In this document: positions 47,415-55,903 of the stretch, piece by piece
Layout: each line of letters starts with the position of its first letter
Position numbering within the stretch: position 1 is the stretch's first letter
Assembly (NCBI RefSeq): GCF_014698505.1
Contig: NZ_JACJTD010000005.1
Location: 124,001-188,000, forward strand
Direction: 5' to 3'
Source of the DNA: Nostoc foliaceum FACHB-393
GTDB lineage: Bacteria; Cyanobacteriota; Cyanobacteriia; Cyanobacteriales; Nostocaceae
DNA: 64,000 nucleotides
The notes under the pieces: model-generated
What the model was told of the DNA's origin: nothing
The model's input: the letters and a program-made list of their open reading frames with translations, nothing else
Database searches by the model: none
Made by a program: the position numbers and the translations under genes

Positions 47415-47843
47415 ATGAAAACTTTCATTTGTTGTGTTGCTCTGCTCTTATTTGGCCCTAGCTTTCTAGCTAACAGTCCCAGTAATGCCAATGAATCATC
47501 TATTACTAGGAATAGTCTTGTTGTTGCAGAGACTGCTAGTAATCAAGAATTCATCGCTAGGGGTACAGAACCTTTTTGGAGTGTTACTGTGAGCAAGAGG
47601 GGAATTGTCTACTCTTCACCAGATGTGCAAAAGCGAACCTTCTCTTATGTTGCACCCTTGAAAGCAGAGGCGCGTCCCGCAGACCTAGTGCGGGTCTATC
47701 GACTTAAGGGCAAAGGCAACAATATCTTAATCATCAAAAAAGTCGATGCCTGTAGCGACGGTATGTCAGATCAAGAGTATCCCTACTCGGCAATTTTTAT
47801 CTTGGAGAATAAAATTTTAGAAGGTTGCGCTGAGAAAAAATGA
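47415..47843 (+). CDS. Exported GTEPFW-motif protein (COG3650-like)
   Basis: 142 aa from the ATG at 47415. The N-terminus is a signal peptide (MKTFICCVALLLFGPSFLA; cleavage probably around residues 20-27). The mature part has the characteristic ARGTEPFWSVTV motif, then VYSSPD, a beta-rich core and CSDGMSDQEYPYSAIF, as in small periplasmic proteins of the COG3650 type. Two cysteines (CSDG, EGC) could form a disulfide. The role is unknown. Confidence 0.8.
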   Translation: MKTFICCVALLLFGPSFLANSPSNANESSITRNSLVVAETASNQEFIARGTEPFWSVTVSKRGIVYSSPDVQKRTFSYVAPLKAEARPADLVRVYRLKGKGNNILIIKKVDACSDGMSDQEYPYSAIFILENKILEGCAEKK

Positions 47844-47888
47844 TGCCCTGATGCAAGAACTAACCGTTACTCAAATGATTCGGAAGTT

Positions 47889-47925
47889 AAATAAAAGCCG
47901 TGCTAGAAGCACGGAGCTTTAAACC
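47889..47925 (+). repeat. IS200/IS605-like end hairpin remnant
   Basis: AAAGCCGTGCTAGAAGCACG is followed by GAGCTTTAAACCC. The hairpin CCGTGC-TAGAA-GCACGG, followed by AGCTTTAAACCCA, looks like the right-end structure of cyanobacterial IS605/TnpB elements as I remember them. No transposase or tnpB frame is adjacent, so it would be a solo end. Confidence 0.4.
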
Positions 47926-48156
47926 CATTTTCTCGGTAAAAAATACATTAACAGGAATTACGTAAGTTGAAGATAAGTGATTTCACGATAGAGGTGTGTG
48001 GAAATCTAAAGAAATTGTTAAGGGGATACCCAGGTAATATGGGTAAAAATTGGGTAGTTACGCGCTATTTTTAAGCAAGCGATTGAGCGATGATTATGTG
48101 TATAGAAAGCGCTGGCAAAGATTTTTAGCTGGCATTTAATAAACCGCATATAAAAC

Positions 48157-48185
48157 AAAGCCCTGAAATTTTTCAGGGCTTTTTA
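48157..48185 (+). terminator. Strong intrinsic terminator with no gene directly upstream
   Basis: A perfect 12-bp stem (AAAGCCCTGAAA at 48157-48168, TTTCAGGGCTTT at 48171-48182) with a TT loop runs into five T bases. The nearest plus-strand gene ended 314 bp earlier, so it may end a small RNA transcribed from within 47930-48150. The gap 47844-48531 holds no other gene I can support. Confidence 0.75.
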
Positions 48186-48531
48186 AATTAAAAACTCAGT
48201 TTTCAGCCAAAATATACAAAGCTTGCCTCGATTTGTCCACACCCAACATATAACAATAAAATTGCCGACTTCTCTAGAAAGTTGGTAATCTGAGCCTTTC
48301 AATTACTTGGAATATAGGTATTTCCTAGGGACGCACAGATGTACGCCCCTATTATGTTTTTTGTATCAATTGCGTCATTGTTATACCTGTAAGTATGAAA
48401 CAATACCATACTTCTCCCTTTACGTCTTATATCTAAAGGTAGAAGATAAAGGTTAAAATTTGGGAAACCTAAGAGAGGTTCATTCCTAAAAGATGTCCTG
48501 CCTATTTATCGCAGAATGCAACTGAGGTCAG

Positions 48532-49554
48532 ATGACGCAATCTTTAAATCGAGTCAAAGAGTGGGAACAACGTCGTGATGAAGCAAGCCGCTACTACCAG
48601 CGGGGGAAATTCCAAGAGTCTCTCGATCTTGCAACCAAGAATTTACACTTGGCTAGATCAATTCCAGACCGAGCCAGAGAAGGTTATACATTAAACGACC
48701 TTGGTTTAGCTCACCTCAGTTGCTGGCAACCTCAAAGAGCATTAGAGCGCTTTCATCAGGCGCTTTCGGTTGCTGTTGAAATTGGCAACGCGCCAGCACA
48801 AGCAACTGCACTTAGCAATCTGGGTTCTACCTACAGCCGTCTTGGACGCTTTTCGCAGGCGTTAGAATATTTTGACCAAGCACTACCAATCTTTAGGCGA
48901 TCGCAAGATACTCAAAGTGAAATTTCTACTCTTAATGATGTAGCCCTAATTTATACCCGATTGGGAGAACCAAAACGGGCACTGTTGCTACAACACCAAA
49001 TTTTGAGGATGCGGCGATTGTTAGGTGACTTTTCTGGTGAAGCAACAACCCTAAATGGCATTGGGTTTGCTTACAACGTCTTAGGCAAGTTTGAGGAAGC
49101 TCTAGAATTTTTTCAAGCAGCCCTTCCAATTCAACGAGCTGTCAAGAATTTGGTTGGTGAAGCAACCACTTTGAACAATATTGCCTCAATCTATAGTGAT
49201 TTAGGAAAACCGAAACAAGCGTTATTGCTTTACTATCAAGTTCTTTTGACACGTCGAGCAATCAGCGATCGCTCCGGTGAGGCAACAACCCTTCATAACA
49301 TTGGTTTTACCTATAGCACTCTGGCAGAGCATCGGCAAGCAATGAAGTTCTATAAGCAAGCCATTGCGATTTATCAACAACTAGGCGATGGCCTTGGAGA
49401 AATTTCGACTTTGCTAAATATGGGAAGCCTTTACGCTACAACGAAACGCAAAAAAATGGCGCGATCGTGCTACCAAAACGCCCAAGAGTTAGCAGAGCAA
49501 ATCGAACATCAGCCACTCCTAGAAAAAGTACAGCTGTTTATAGATTCTCTGTAG
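48532..49554 (+). CDS. TPR repeat protein
   Basis: A 340-aa protein made almost wholly of tetratricopeptide repeats; the ATG at 48532 has GAGGT 6 nt upstream. About seven repeats of ~40 residues are seen, each with the GEATTLNNIxxIYSxLGxPxxAL pattern (for example at residues ~50, 90, 130, 170, 210, 250 and 290). It has no signal peptide or extra catalytic domain. It is presumably a protein-interaction scaffold; the partner is unknown. A terminator follows directly. Confidence 0.92.
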   Translation: MTQSLNRVKEWEQRRDEASRYYQRGKFQESLDLATKNLHLARSIPDRAREGYTLNDLGLAHLSCWQPQRALERFHQALSVAVEIGNAPAQATALSNLGSTYSRLGRFSQALEYFDQALPIFRRSQDTQSEISTLNDVALIYTRLGEPKRALLLQHQILRMRRLLGDFSGEATTLNGIGFAYNVLGKFEEALEFFQAALPIQRAVKNLVGEATTLNNIASIYSDLGKPKQALLLYYQVLLTRRAISDRSGEATTLHNIGFTYSTLAEHRQAMKFYKQAIAIYQQLGDGLGEISTLLNMGSLYATTKRKKMARSCYQNAQELAEQIEHQPLLEKVQLFIDSL

Positions 49555-49573
49555 TTTGATGCAGCAGACTCAG

Positions 49574-49611
49574 ATTCCCCACTTCTTTAAGAAGAAATGG
49601 GGAATTTTTTT
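49574..49611 (+). terminator. Terminator of the TPR gene
   Basis: ATTCCCCA (49574-49581) pairs with TGGGGAAT (49598-49605), with an inner CTTCTT/AAGAAG stem, followed by six T bases. Confidence 0.85.
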
Positions 49612-49728
49612 GTGCGAGTTGAAACTCAAAAAGTTAGCAACTTCGTTACCGTCATCCAGATATTGCTCAACAGGTTACGATCAATTAAGAAGTAATAATT
49701 TGTTACGGCACCGCCAGGAGTCTTTTAA

Positions 49729-49947
49729 ATGTTCATTGATGAATTGTCACCTATATTCAAAGAATTTATCCAGCATCCAGTCTCATTTGTGGGTGGGTTC
49801 TTCTCTGGTGTGCTTCGGCTCAATCTTGCAGACGATCCTGTAAAAAGCTGGCTGGATCAACAGATCCGCTCTAATAGTTACACCAGCACCGCAACAGACG
49901 GACACAATGGCAAAGCAAGTGGGCCTCAACAGATTTCGATTGACTAA
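49729..49947 (+). CDS. Small cyanobacterial hypothetical protein (72 aa)
   Basis: The ATG at 49729 is preceded by CAGGAGT at normal spacing. The N-terminal half (ELSPIFKEFIQHPVSFVGGF, then FSGVLRLNLADDPVKSWLDQQ) is amphipathic to hydrophobic and the tail is polar (Ser, Thr, Asn, Gly). A terminator follows. I recall similar short proteins in other cyanobacteria, but no function is known. Confidence 0.75.
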   Translation: MFIDELSPIFKEFIQHPVSFVGGFFSGVLRLNLADDPVKSWLDQQIRSNSYTSTATDGHNGKASGPQQISID

Positions 49948-49989
49948 ATTTTTGAGTCATCGCAAATCAGGCTAATTATTTTGGTCACA

Positions 49990-50029
49990 TACTCCCACAT
50001 TGTTGCAAGCATACAGTGTGGGAGTAGTT
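49990..50029 (+). terminator. Terminator after the 72-aa gene
   Basis: TACTCCCACA (49990-49999) pairs with TGTGGGAGTA (50017-50026) across a 17-nt loop, followed by GTTTATTTT. Confidence 0.75.
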
Positions 50030-50110
50030 TATTTTCACCAAGCTGTAGCTGTACTAGTCGGTTGCTCCCCTATTAAGAGATACTAAAGCTAGGTAGATAG
50101 GCAAAGAAAT

Positions 50111-51301
50111 ATGGAATCCCTAACCTCTCGTATGCAGGCGGTACAGTCGCCAATTATTCCTGTGGTTGGGGAACTGATTAAAAACTCTCCTGGAACAATC
50201 TCTTTAGGACAGGGTGTTGTTTATTACAATCCACCACCGGAAGCGATAGAATTTTTACCCAAATTCTTAGCCGAGCCTGCTAATAATTTATACAAATCAG
50301 TTGAAGGAATTCCCCCTTTGCTGACAGCACTTGCAGAGAAATTGCAAGCCTTTAACGGCATTGAAATCAATGGGGAAAACTGCATCGTCGTGACAGCGGG
50401 GAGCAATATGGGATTTATGAATGCCATTCTTGCGATCACTAACCCAGGCGATGAGATTATTCTAAATACGCCCTACTATTTCAACCACGAAATGGCGATC
50501 GCAATGGCTGGTTGTCGTGCAGTGTTAGTGGCGACGGATGAAAATTACCAATTGCGCCCAGATGCGATCGCTCAAGCAATTACTCCCAAAACGCGGGCTG
50601 TGGTAACAATTTCACCAAATAATCCGACTGGAGTTGTCTATTCAAAAGCAGCATTGCACCAAGTAAATCAAATTTGTGGCACTCGCGGCATTTACCACAT
50701 CAGCGATGAAGCCTATGAATACTTTACCTATAACGGGGTAAAACACGTTTCCCCTGCTGCATTTGAGAGTAGTAGCGAGTACACCATTTCTCTCTTTAGC
50801 CTTTCCAAAGCATACGGTTTTGCCAGTTGGCGCATTGGCTACATGGTGATTCCCAAACACTTATTTGTCGCCATCAAAAAAGTCCAGGATACAATTTTGA
50901 TTTGTCCGCCAGTAATTTCCCAATATGCAGCTTTAGGGGCATTGCAAGCCAAAGCGGAGTATTTGGAGAGTAATATAGGTGCGTTGGCGCAGCCCGCCGT
51001 AGGCATTGCTCAAGTGCGGCAAGTAGTACTCAACTCCCTTAACCGTCTACAAGGTTTATGTAGCATTACACCCGCCAATGGCGCTTTCTATTTTTTTCTC
51101 AAAGTTAATACTCAGATGGATGCTTTTGAACTAGTTAAAAGACTAATCCAGGAACATAAAGTAGCAGTCATTCCAGGTACAACCTTTGGCATGGATGACG
51201 GATGCTACCTACGCATTGCCTATGGGGCGCTGCAAAAAGAGACGGTAAAAGAAGGTATAGAAAGATTAGTGCAAGGTTTGGAAACTATAGTTGGGAGTTA
51301 G
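50111..51301 (+). CDS. Class I/II PLP aminotransferase (aspartate aminotransferase-like)
   Basis: A 396-aa fold-type I aminotransferase. Visible are GQGVVYYNPP, TAGSNMGFMNAI (PLP phosphate region), SPNNPTGVVY, SDEAYEYFTY and SLSKAYGFASWRIG with the PLP lysine at residue 233. A C-terminal Arg in LRIAYG would bind the substrate carboxylate. The substrate cannot be fixed; Asp, aromatic and kynurenine-type enzymes share this pattern. A 29-bp dispersed repeat at 50981-51009 lies in frame and adds ALAQPAVGIA, an insertion not expected in the family. Confidence 0.9.
   Translation: MESLTSRMQAVQSPIIPVVGELIKNSPGTISLGQGVVYYNPPPEAIEFLPKFLAEPANNLYKSVEGIPPLLTALAEKLQAFNGIEINGENCIVVTAGSNMGFMNAILAITNPGDEIILNTPYYFNHEMAIAMAGCRAVLVATDENYQLRPDAIAQAITPKTRAVVTISPNNPTGVVYSKAALHQVNQICGTRGIYHISDEAYEYFTYNGVKHVSPAAFESSSEYTISLFSLSKAYGFASWRIGYMVIPKHLFVAIKKVQDTILICPPVISQYAALGALQAKAEYLESNIGALAQPAVGIAQVRQVVLNSLNRLQGLCSITPANGAFYFFLKVNTQMDAFELVKRLIQEHKVAVIPGTTFGMDDGCYLRIAYGALQKETVKEGIERLVQGLETIVGS
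50981..51009 (+). repeat. In-frame 29-bp dispersed repeat inside the aminotransferase gene
   Basis: Matches 19098-19126 (inside aptA1) at 25 of 29 positions and lies in the same orientation. It is translated as ALAQPAVGIA. Confidence 0.75.
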
Positions 51302-51343
51302 GAGTTAGGAGTTAAAAGTTTATATTTAATTTATGAGGGCGTT

Positions 51344-51531
51344 ATATCATGTCCGCTTAATTAGTTATTATTCAGGGCATCTATGCAAAAATCTTAAAAC
51401 TCTCTTTCCCCCTGCTCCCTGCCCCCTGCTGCCTGCCCCCTGTTCCCTGCCTGCCCCCTGCTCCCTGCTCCCTGCCCCCTGCCCCCTGCCCCCTGCGGTC
51501 TTAATGATAAGTCTTTTACCGGACATGATAT
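51344..51531. mobile_element. 188-bp element with 12-bp terminal inverted repeats and CCCTGC tract
   Basis: ATATCATGTCCG at 51344-51355 pairs perfectly with CGGACATGATAT at 51520-51531. The left 84 bp are identical to 29595-29678. The interior is a CCCTGCTCC/CCCTGCC tandem tract (51409-51496). It is noncoding. The tract differs in length between copies, which suggests slippage. Confidence 0.75.
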
Positions 51532-51582
51532 TAGACTGTGTTAGCGTACCTCATCCGTAATCCCAAATATCAAATTTCAGAG

Positions 51583-52020
51583 ATGCCAATTATTAATAAG
51601 TTAATTGAAATTGAAACTGAACCAAAAATTAATATTCATAATATCACGCCACAAATCAAAGATTTTATTGCTTCAACATCAATTAAAAATGGACAAGTTT
51701 TAGTATTTTCTCGACACACAACAACAGCTTTAGCCATCAACGAGAATGAAGTCAGATTGTTAGAAGATATAAAAGTGTTCTTGCAAAAATTAGCACCGGA
51801 ATCAGACAGCTATTTGCATAATGACTTGCATTTAAGAGATGTCCCGGAAGATGAGCCGATTAATGCTCACTCTCATTTAATGGCAATGATGCTGACCACG
51901 AGTGAGATAATTCCCATCGTGGATGGTAAATTAGCTTTGGGAACCTGGCAATCTGTGTTGTTTTTTGAGTTGGATGGGCCGCGCAAAAGAACGGTATTTG
52001 TCCAAATTTCTGGCGAATAA
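51583..52020 (+). CDS. yjbQ: YjbQ/UPF0047 family protein
   Basis: 145 aa from the ATG at 51583 (MPIINKLIEIET); upstream in-frame codons run into the mobile element and are not accepted. Family features are VLVFSRHTTTALAINENEV, DLHLRDVP, NAHSHLMAMML, LGTWQSVLFFELDGPRKR. The conserved His residues and acidic pocket are present. YjbQ proteins show weak thiamine-phosphate synthase activity; the physiological role is unclear. Confidence 0.92.
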   Translation: MPIINKLIEIETEPKINIHNITPQIKDFIASTSIKNGQVLVFSRHTTTALAINENEVRLLEDIKVFLQKLAPESDSYLHNDLHLRDVPEDEPINAHSHLMAMMLTTSEIIPIVDGKLALGTWQSVLFFELDGPRKRTVFVQISGE

Positions 52021-52198
52021 TGCAACTTCACACCTGCAATCCTCCCAGAACAACCCAAATCTGAGAGAATTACGAACACGACCAACAAGCGTATCACTTG
52101 AATTTACCTACAGCAATTAAAGAAAGAATGTTTCTCAGCATAACCTTCCTTTCCACAAACCAAGACTTTCGTTGTGTCAAAGGCAGACGCAATTAGTT

Positions 52199-53251
52199 AT
52201 GAAAAATAACGATAACTTTGTATTACGCAATACTTGGTACTATGCTCTGCCTAGTAATCAGATCAAGCCAGGTATGATGATCAGCCGCATTTTCTTGGGA
52301 GAACCAGTGCTGCTAGTTCGCAGCCAGGATGGCAAAGTTTCTGCAATGACGGACATTTGTCCCCATCGTGGTGTGCCCTTGAGTTGTGGTAGATTTGATG
52401 GGCAGGAGGTGGAATGCTGCTATCACGGTTGGCGTTTTGATCCGGCTGGGCGCTGTACTGCGATACCTTCTCTTGTAGAGGAGCAGCAAATGGATTTGAG
52501 GCGCTTTGACGTACATTCCTATGAAGTCCGGGAAGCGCAAGGAAATATCTGGATATATATGGCTGATCCCGATAATTCTAAACCTGCTTCTGAGATGGAG
52601 ATTCCGGTAATTCCAGGGTTTGATGAGCGATCGCCCCAGTTCATAGAGGTGATGAGATTCCCCTGTTTTGTGGATCATGCAGTGGTAGGTCTGATGGACC
52701 CTGCTCATTCACCCTACGTTCATCGCGCTTGGTGGTGGCGAAGTGAGCAACTGCATGAAGAAGTGAAGCAATTCGATGCTTCGCCTTACGGCTTCACGAT
52801 GCGACGACACCGATTGCCAGCGAATGGGGGTAGATTATACTTGCTGATTGGCGGTGGTGTGCCAGAAACGGAGATTTCTTTTCGTTTACCTGGAGTCAGA
52901 ATAGAAGAAACCACAATTGGCAACCATCGAGTCGTTAATTTAACGGCAGTTACACCCATTTCAGACACGGAAACCGAGGTAAATTTTGTTCTTTACTCGA
53001 CACTTCCTTGGGTGGGATTTTTCAAGCCACTGCTACATGTGCTGGCGCGGACTTTCCTTGGTCAAGACCGAACGGTTGTGGAAAAACAGCAGATTGGCCT
53101 TAAATATAATCCTGTGCTACGGCTGATTAAAGACTCAGATATGCAGGCACAGTGGTACTACCAGTTAAAGCGGGAGTATGCTCGGTCTGTCGCTGAACGA
53201 CGAGAATTTGTGAACCCTGTCAAGGATCAGATACTCCGCTGGCGTGCTTAA
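52199..53251 (+). CDS. Rieske non-heme iron oxygenase (VanA/pheophorbide-oxygenase-like)
   Basis: 350 aa from the ATG at 52199. Residues ~10-110 form the Rieske 2Fe-2S domain with CPHRG...CCYHGW (C-x-H-x16-C-x2-H). The catalytic domain carries the mononuclear iron motif DPAHSPYVH (D-x2-H-x4-H). Such oxygenases hydroxylate or demethylate aromatic or tetrapyrrole substrates using electrons from a reductase. Which one cannot be read directly. The convergent neighbours (SDR and alpha/beta hydrolase) resemble partners in chlorophyll catabolism, which is suggestive only. Its stop lies 1 bp from the end of the SDR gene on the other strand. Confidence 0.9.
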   Translation: MKNNDNFVLRNTWYYALPSNQIKPGMMISRIFLGEPVLLVRSQDGKVSAMTDICPHRGVPLSCGRFDGQEVECCYHGWRFDPAGRCTAIPSLVEEQQMDLRRFDVHSYEVREAQGNIWIYMADPDNSKPASEMEIPVIPGFDERSPQFIEVMRFPCFVDHAVVGLMDPAHSPYVHRAWWWRSEQLHEEVKQFDASPYGFTMRRHRLPANGGRLYLLIGGGVPETEISFRLPGVRIEETTIGNHRVVNLTAVTPISDTETEVNFVLYSTLPWVGFFKPLLHVLARTFLGQDRTVVEKQQIGLKYNPVLRLIKDSDMQAQWYYQLKREYARSVAERREFVNPVKDQILRWRA

Positions 53252-53252
53252 A

Positions 53253-53930
53253 TTACTCCAAGCCAAATTCTGCAAATTCTCTTTGCCCAAACAGCATATT
53301 TCGGTCTACCGCTGACAAAATTTTATTATTGGTGCGTTCGTTATTTAAACAGCGACCAACTAACTGCGCGACATCTGCACGATTGATGCTACCACTAATG
53401 TGCGGATCTTCGGTCAAAACGCCGTTACCTGTTGCTGGTTCTGACTTTAGTCCACCTGGGCGGATAATTGTATAGGTGAGTCCACTGGCAATTAAGTGTT
53501 GTTCAGCTTTGTCTTTCTCAACTAAAACTGTTCCCAGTGCTGCTAAAACTTGGGGTGACAGAGCAACAACACTATTGCCAGCACCAATGGAAGATATAAG
53601 AATAAACTTTTGCACCCCAGCTTTAACTGCTGCATCAATCAGATTTCTATTACCAGGGTAATCTGCCCTTTCTCCCTCTGATGGTAAACCGCCAATTGTA
53701 CTGATAACGGTGTGAATAGGTTTATCTGTCAGCATTGCGTGTTCTACATCGCCAACATTCAAGGCATCTCCTAGAACTACCTCAATACCGATTTTCTCTA
53801 GTTCAGCAGCAACTGATGCTGTTCTTAGGAGTGCTCTTACCTTTAGCTGTTGCGCTGTGAGATATTGAGCAATTTCTCGACCAACACCGCGACTTGCCCC
53901 AGCCAGAAAAATATAAGATGTACTTGTCAT
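53253..53930 (-). CDS. NAD(P)-binding atypical SDR family protein
   Basis: A 225-aa Rossmann-fold protein with IFLAGASRGVGREIAQYL (dinucleotide loop), GIEVVLGDAL, VISTIGG, ILISSIGAG and YTIIRPGGL. It lacks the YxxxK pair of classical SDRs and groups by pattern with SDR_a5-type proteins such as YwnB and the Tic62 N-terminal domain. Probably a cytosolic redox-sensing or reductase protein. It is followed upstream on the same strand by the alpha/beta hydrolase gene, 11 bp away, so they form an operon. Confidence 0.88.
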   Translation of the reverse strand: MTSTSYIFLAGASRGVGREIAQYLTAQQLKVRALLRTASVAAELEKIGIEVVLGDALNVGDVEHAMLTDKPIHTVISTIGGLPSEGERADYPGNRNLIDAAVKAGVQKFILISSIGAGNSVVALSPQVLAALGTVLVEKDKAEQHLIASGLTYTIIRPGGLKSEPATGNGVLTEDPHISGSINRADVAQLVGRCLNNERTNNKILSAVDRNMLFGQREFAEFGLE

Positions 53931-53941
53931 AATAAATTTAA

Positions 53942-54925
53942 CTATTTACGCTCAAAGGATTTTATCAGAGGATTGGCAGTATTTAATAATTGCTCAAGTG
54001 ACTGAGATGCTTCTGGTTGATGGCGAACATAAGTGTCAATAAACAAACTAATGATTTCACCCATCAGCAAACGGAAGCTTTCTTGAGGTTGGGTGGCGGG
54101 AAAGTCCAACAAGGGTGTATCTAGAGTGGAGTCTAGCTGATCAACTATTGAAAAGTGATTTGCCCCATCCAAAAGTATCAGATAGCTATCATTTCGTCCT
54201 CCAGTAATTGCTTCTTGGAATGTACGGATGACTGGGGTGGTAGTATTTCCAGGACTTACACCGTAGCGATCGCTGTTGTTCGCAATTACTCCATCGCAGG
54301 TTCCTCCCATAAGTAGAAGTGGTAGGGAGTCTGGTAAGGGTAAGATAGTACCTGCTTCATACCCCAATAATAACGTTGCCATAGTGTGTAAACCATAACC
54401 AAAAGATGCTGCAACTTGAGGGAAAAAATGGGGATCAGCATTTTCGATTGCTACTCTACCACCTGCGGAGTGTCCACCTAAAATTATTCGTTGCAGATCA
54501 AGCATTCCAGCTAAAATACCCTCAGACTGTAACTGTTCCACTTTCGCTAGCAGTGTTGGCAAAGCCAAAGCAGTGGGAACAGTACGATAAATTGTTGGTT
54601 TCATCTTTTCAAAATCAACGCCTGGAGTCAGACTAATTATTCCTGGTATCATTTCCGTAATCCAGTTAAAGAGAATCACCACTAGTCCACGTTCAGCGAG
54701 TTTAACTGCCAACCATTGATATTGTTGAGCATCACAGTTAAAGCCGTTGAAGAAAATCACTACTGGAAAAGGTGCCTTTTCTAAATTAACTGGCAAAATT
54801 TCCCTATTTCTTTCTCCCTTATGCCTTGACATCTCTACTGGATAGAAAATTTTCAGGTGGATGGTATCGTAAGGAGACTGGAAACCCTCGACTTTAGCAG
54901 CTTGGAAAAAAGCACGAACTGTCAT
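53942..54925 (-). CDS. Alpha/beta hydrolase of the chlorophyllase/PAF-acetylhydrolase-like group
   Basis: 327 aa from the ATG at 54925, which has AGGA 8 nt upstream; a TTG at 54988 is less likely. Shown are FPVVIFFNGFNCDAQQY (oxyanion region), the nucleophile elbow GGHSAGG, DGVIANN (acid region) and GANHFS with the catalytic histidine. The spacing fits serine hydrolases in the chlorophyllase and plasma PAF-acetylhydrolase neighbourhood. No signal peptide is obvious. It is co-transcribed with the SDR gene. The substrate is unproven: lipid ester or chlorophyll phytol ester are possible. Confidence 0.85.
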   Translation of the reverse strand: MTVRAFFQAAKVEGFQSPYDTIHLKIFYPVEMSRHKGERNREILPVNLEKAPFPVVIFFNGFNCDAQQYQWLAVKLAERGLVVILFNWITEMIPGIISLTPGVDFEKMKPTIYRTVPTALALPTLLAKVEQLQSEGILAGMLDLQRIILGGHSAGGRVAIENADPHFFPQVAASFGYGLHTMATLLLGYEAGTILPLPDSLPLLLMGGTCDGVIANNSDRYGVSPGNTTTPVIRTFQEAITGGRNDSYLILLDGANHFSIVDQLDSTLDTPLLDFPATQPQESFRLLMGEIISLFIDTYVRHQPEASQSLEQLLNTANPLIKSFERK

Positions 54926-55122
54926 CTGGTTGTTCCTGATGTCATTGAAAATTTTTCTATTGCCCAGAACTGCTCCTAGCAATGCCAATCTAGTGATATG
55001 AAATAATGTGGCAGCAATAATAACATAAATTGTAGTAAGTAATTAGATTTAACCCAATTGTAGGAAGTATTTTAGTAAGCAATTGTGTCAATCTAGCAAA
55101 TAACTTTTCTTTGGATTTACTT

Positions 55123-55518
55123 ATGGCTAAAAAATCTCAAACAAATATAGAACCATACCAAGATGTTAGATTATCTGCCACCACAAGAATTTGGGTAATT
55201 ACAGTCGCAATTCTCGGAGTTTGCGTCCCACTGTCAGCAGTGACTAGAAGCGGTGCTATTCTTCCTTTAGTTGCAATTGGTGGGGCAGCTGTTGGTACAG
55301 TTGCTGTTTGGCGTTCTGATGAGCAAAAATCAAAAACTAACTATTTGCAACAGCAGCAAATAGAACTGTTAGAGCGGAGATTAGCGAATCTAGAAACAAT
55401 TGTTAGCAGTGATGACTTGAACTTGCAAATGAAAATTAAACAGATTGAGACAAGGGATACTTTTGGCGACTCATCTGATGTAAGTACTACACCCAGACAG
55501 CCAAAACGCAAAGGTTAA
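55123..55518 (+). CDS. Hypothetical membrane-anchored coiled-coil protein (131 aa)
   Basis: ATG at 55123 (MAKKSQTN). Two hydrophobic segments (IWVITVAILGVCVPLSAV and ILPLVAIGGAAVGTVAVW) are followed by a coiled coil (residues ~68-95, QQQQIELLERRLANLET) and a polar, basic tail. The layout fits a small membrane anchor with a cytosolic coil. No family name is recognised. Confidence 0.7.
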   Translation: MAKKSQTNIEPYQDVRLSATTRIWVITVAILGVCVPLSAVTRSGAILPLVAIGGAAVGTVAVWRSDEQKSKTNYLQQQQIELLERRLANLETIVSSDDLNLQMKIKQIETRDTFGDSSDVSTTPRQPKRKG

Positions 55519-55903
55519 ATTTAGCCAATCTTCACCATTTATGCCGATTTCAGATGATAAACCCTAGAATTATCGTTACTAGGTTGTTTTTGTGTAGGTA
55601 TTTGTTGACTTCTCGTTACGGCAACCTTTGAAATTCCTCTTACATTAAACTTTCCTTTGCGGCTATAAATGTTTCTAGGGAAACAGTATCTCGTTCTCCA
55701 TCTCCGTTAGAATTGACTGACATCATTTAATTCTATATACTTCAACTGCATCAGTTCATGAAATGTCTAAGTGCTATCCATCTCTATCTTTCCCGGAAAA
55801 ATCTGCCAATGGCTGTGTTTTATTAGACTACTAACATTACTGAATTTTTAATTAACTAAGGTTATAAACTTGAGTAATTGCATTGGTATAGTTTACCGTA
55901 GGT
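55519..55903. other. 385-bp spacer, no gene supported
   Basis: A weak CCTAG/CTAGG hairpin followed by TTGTTTTT near 55563-55596 could end the 131-aa gene. The rest is AT-rich and probably holds the WD40 gene promoter. Confidence 0.45.

Noticed and set aside
47171-47491. 106-codon minus-strand frame
   Set aside because: It covers the leader and signal peptide of the GTEPFW protein gene and has no recognisable pattern.
49556-49843. 95-codon plus-strand frame after the TPR gene
   Set aside because: It runs through the intrinsic terminator at 49574 and overlaps the 72-aa gene in another frame.
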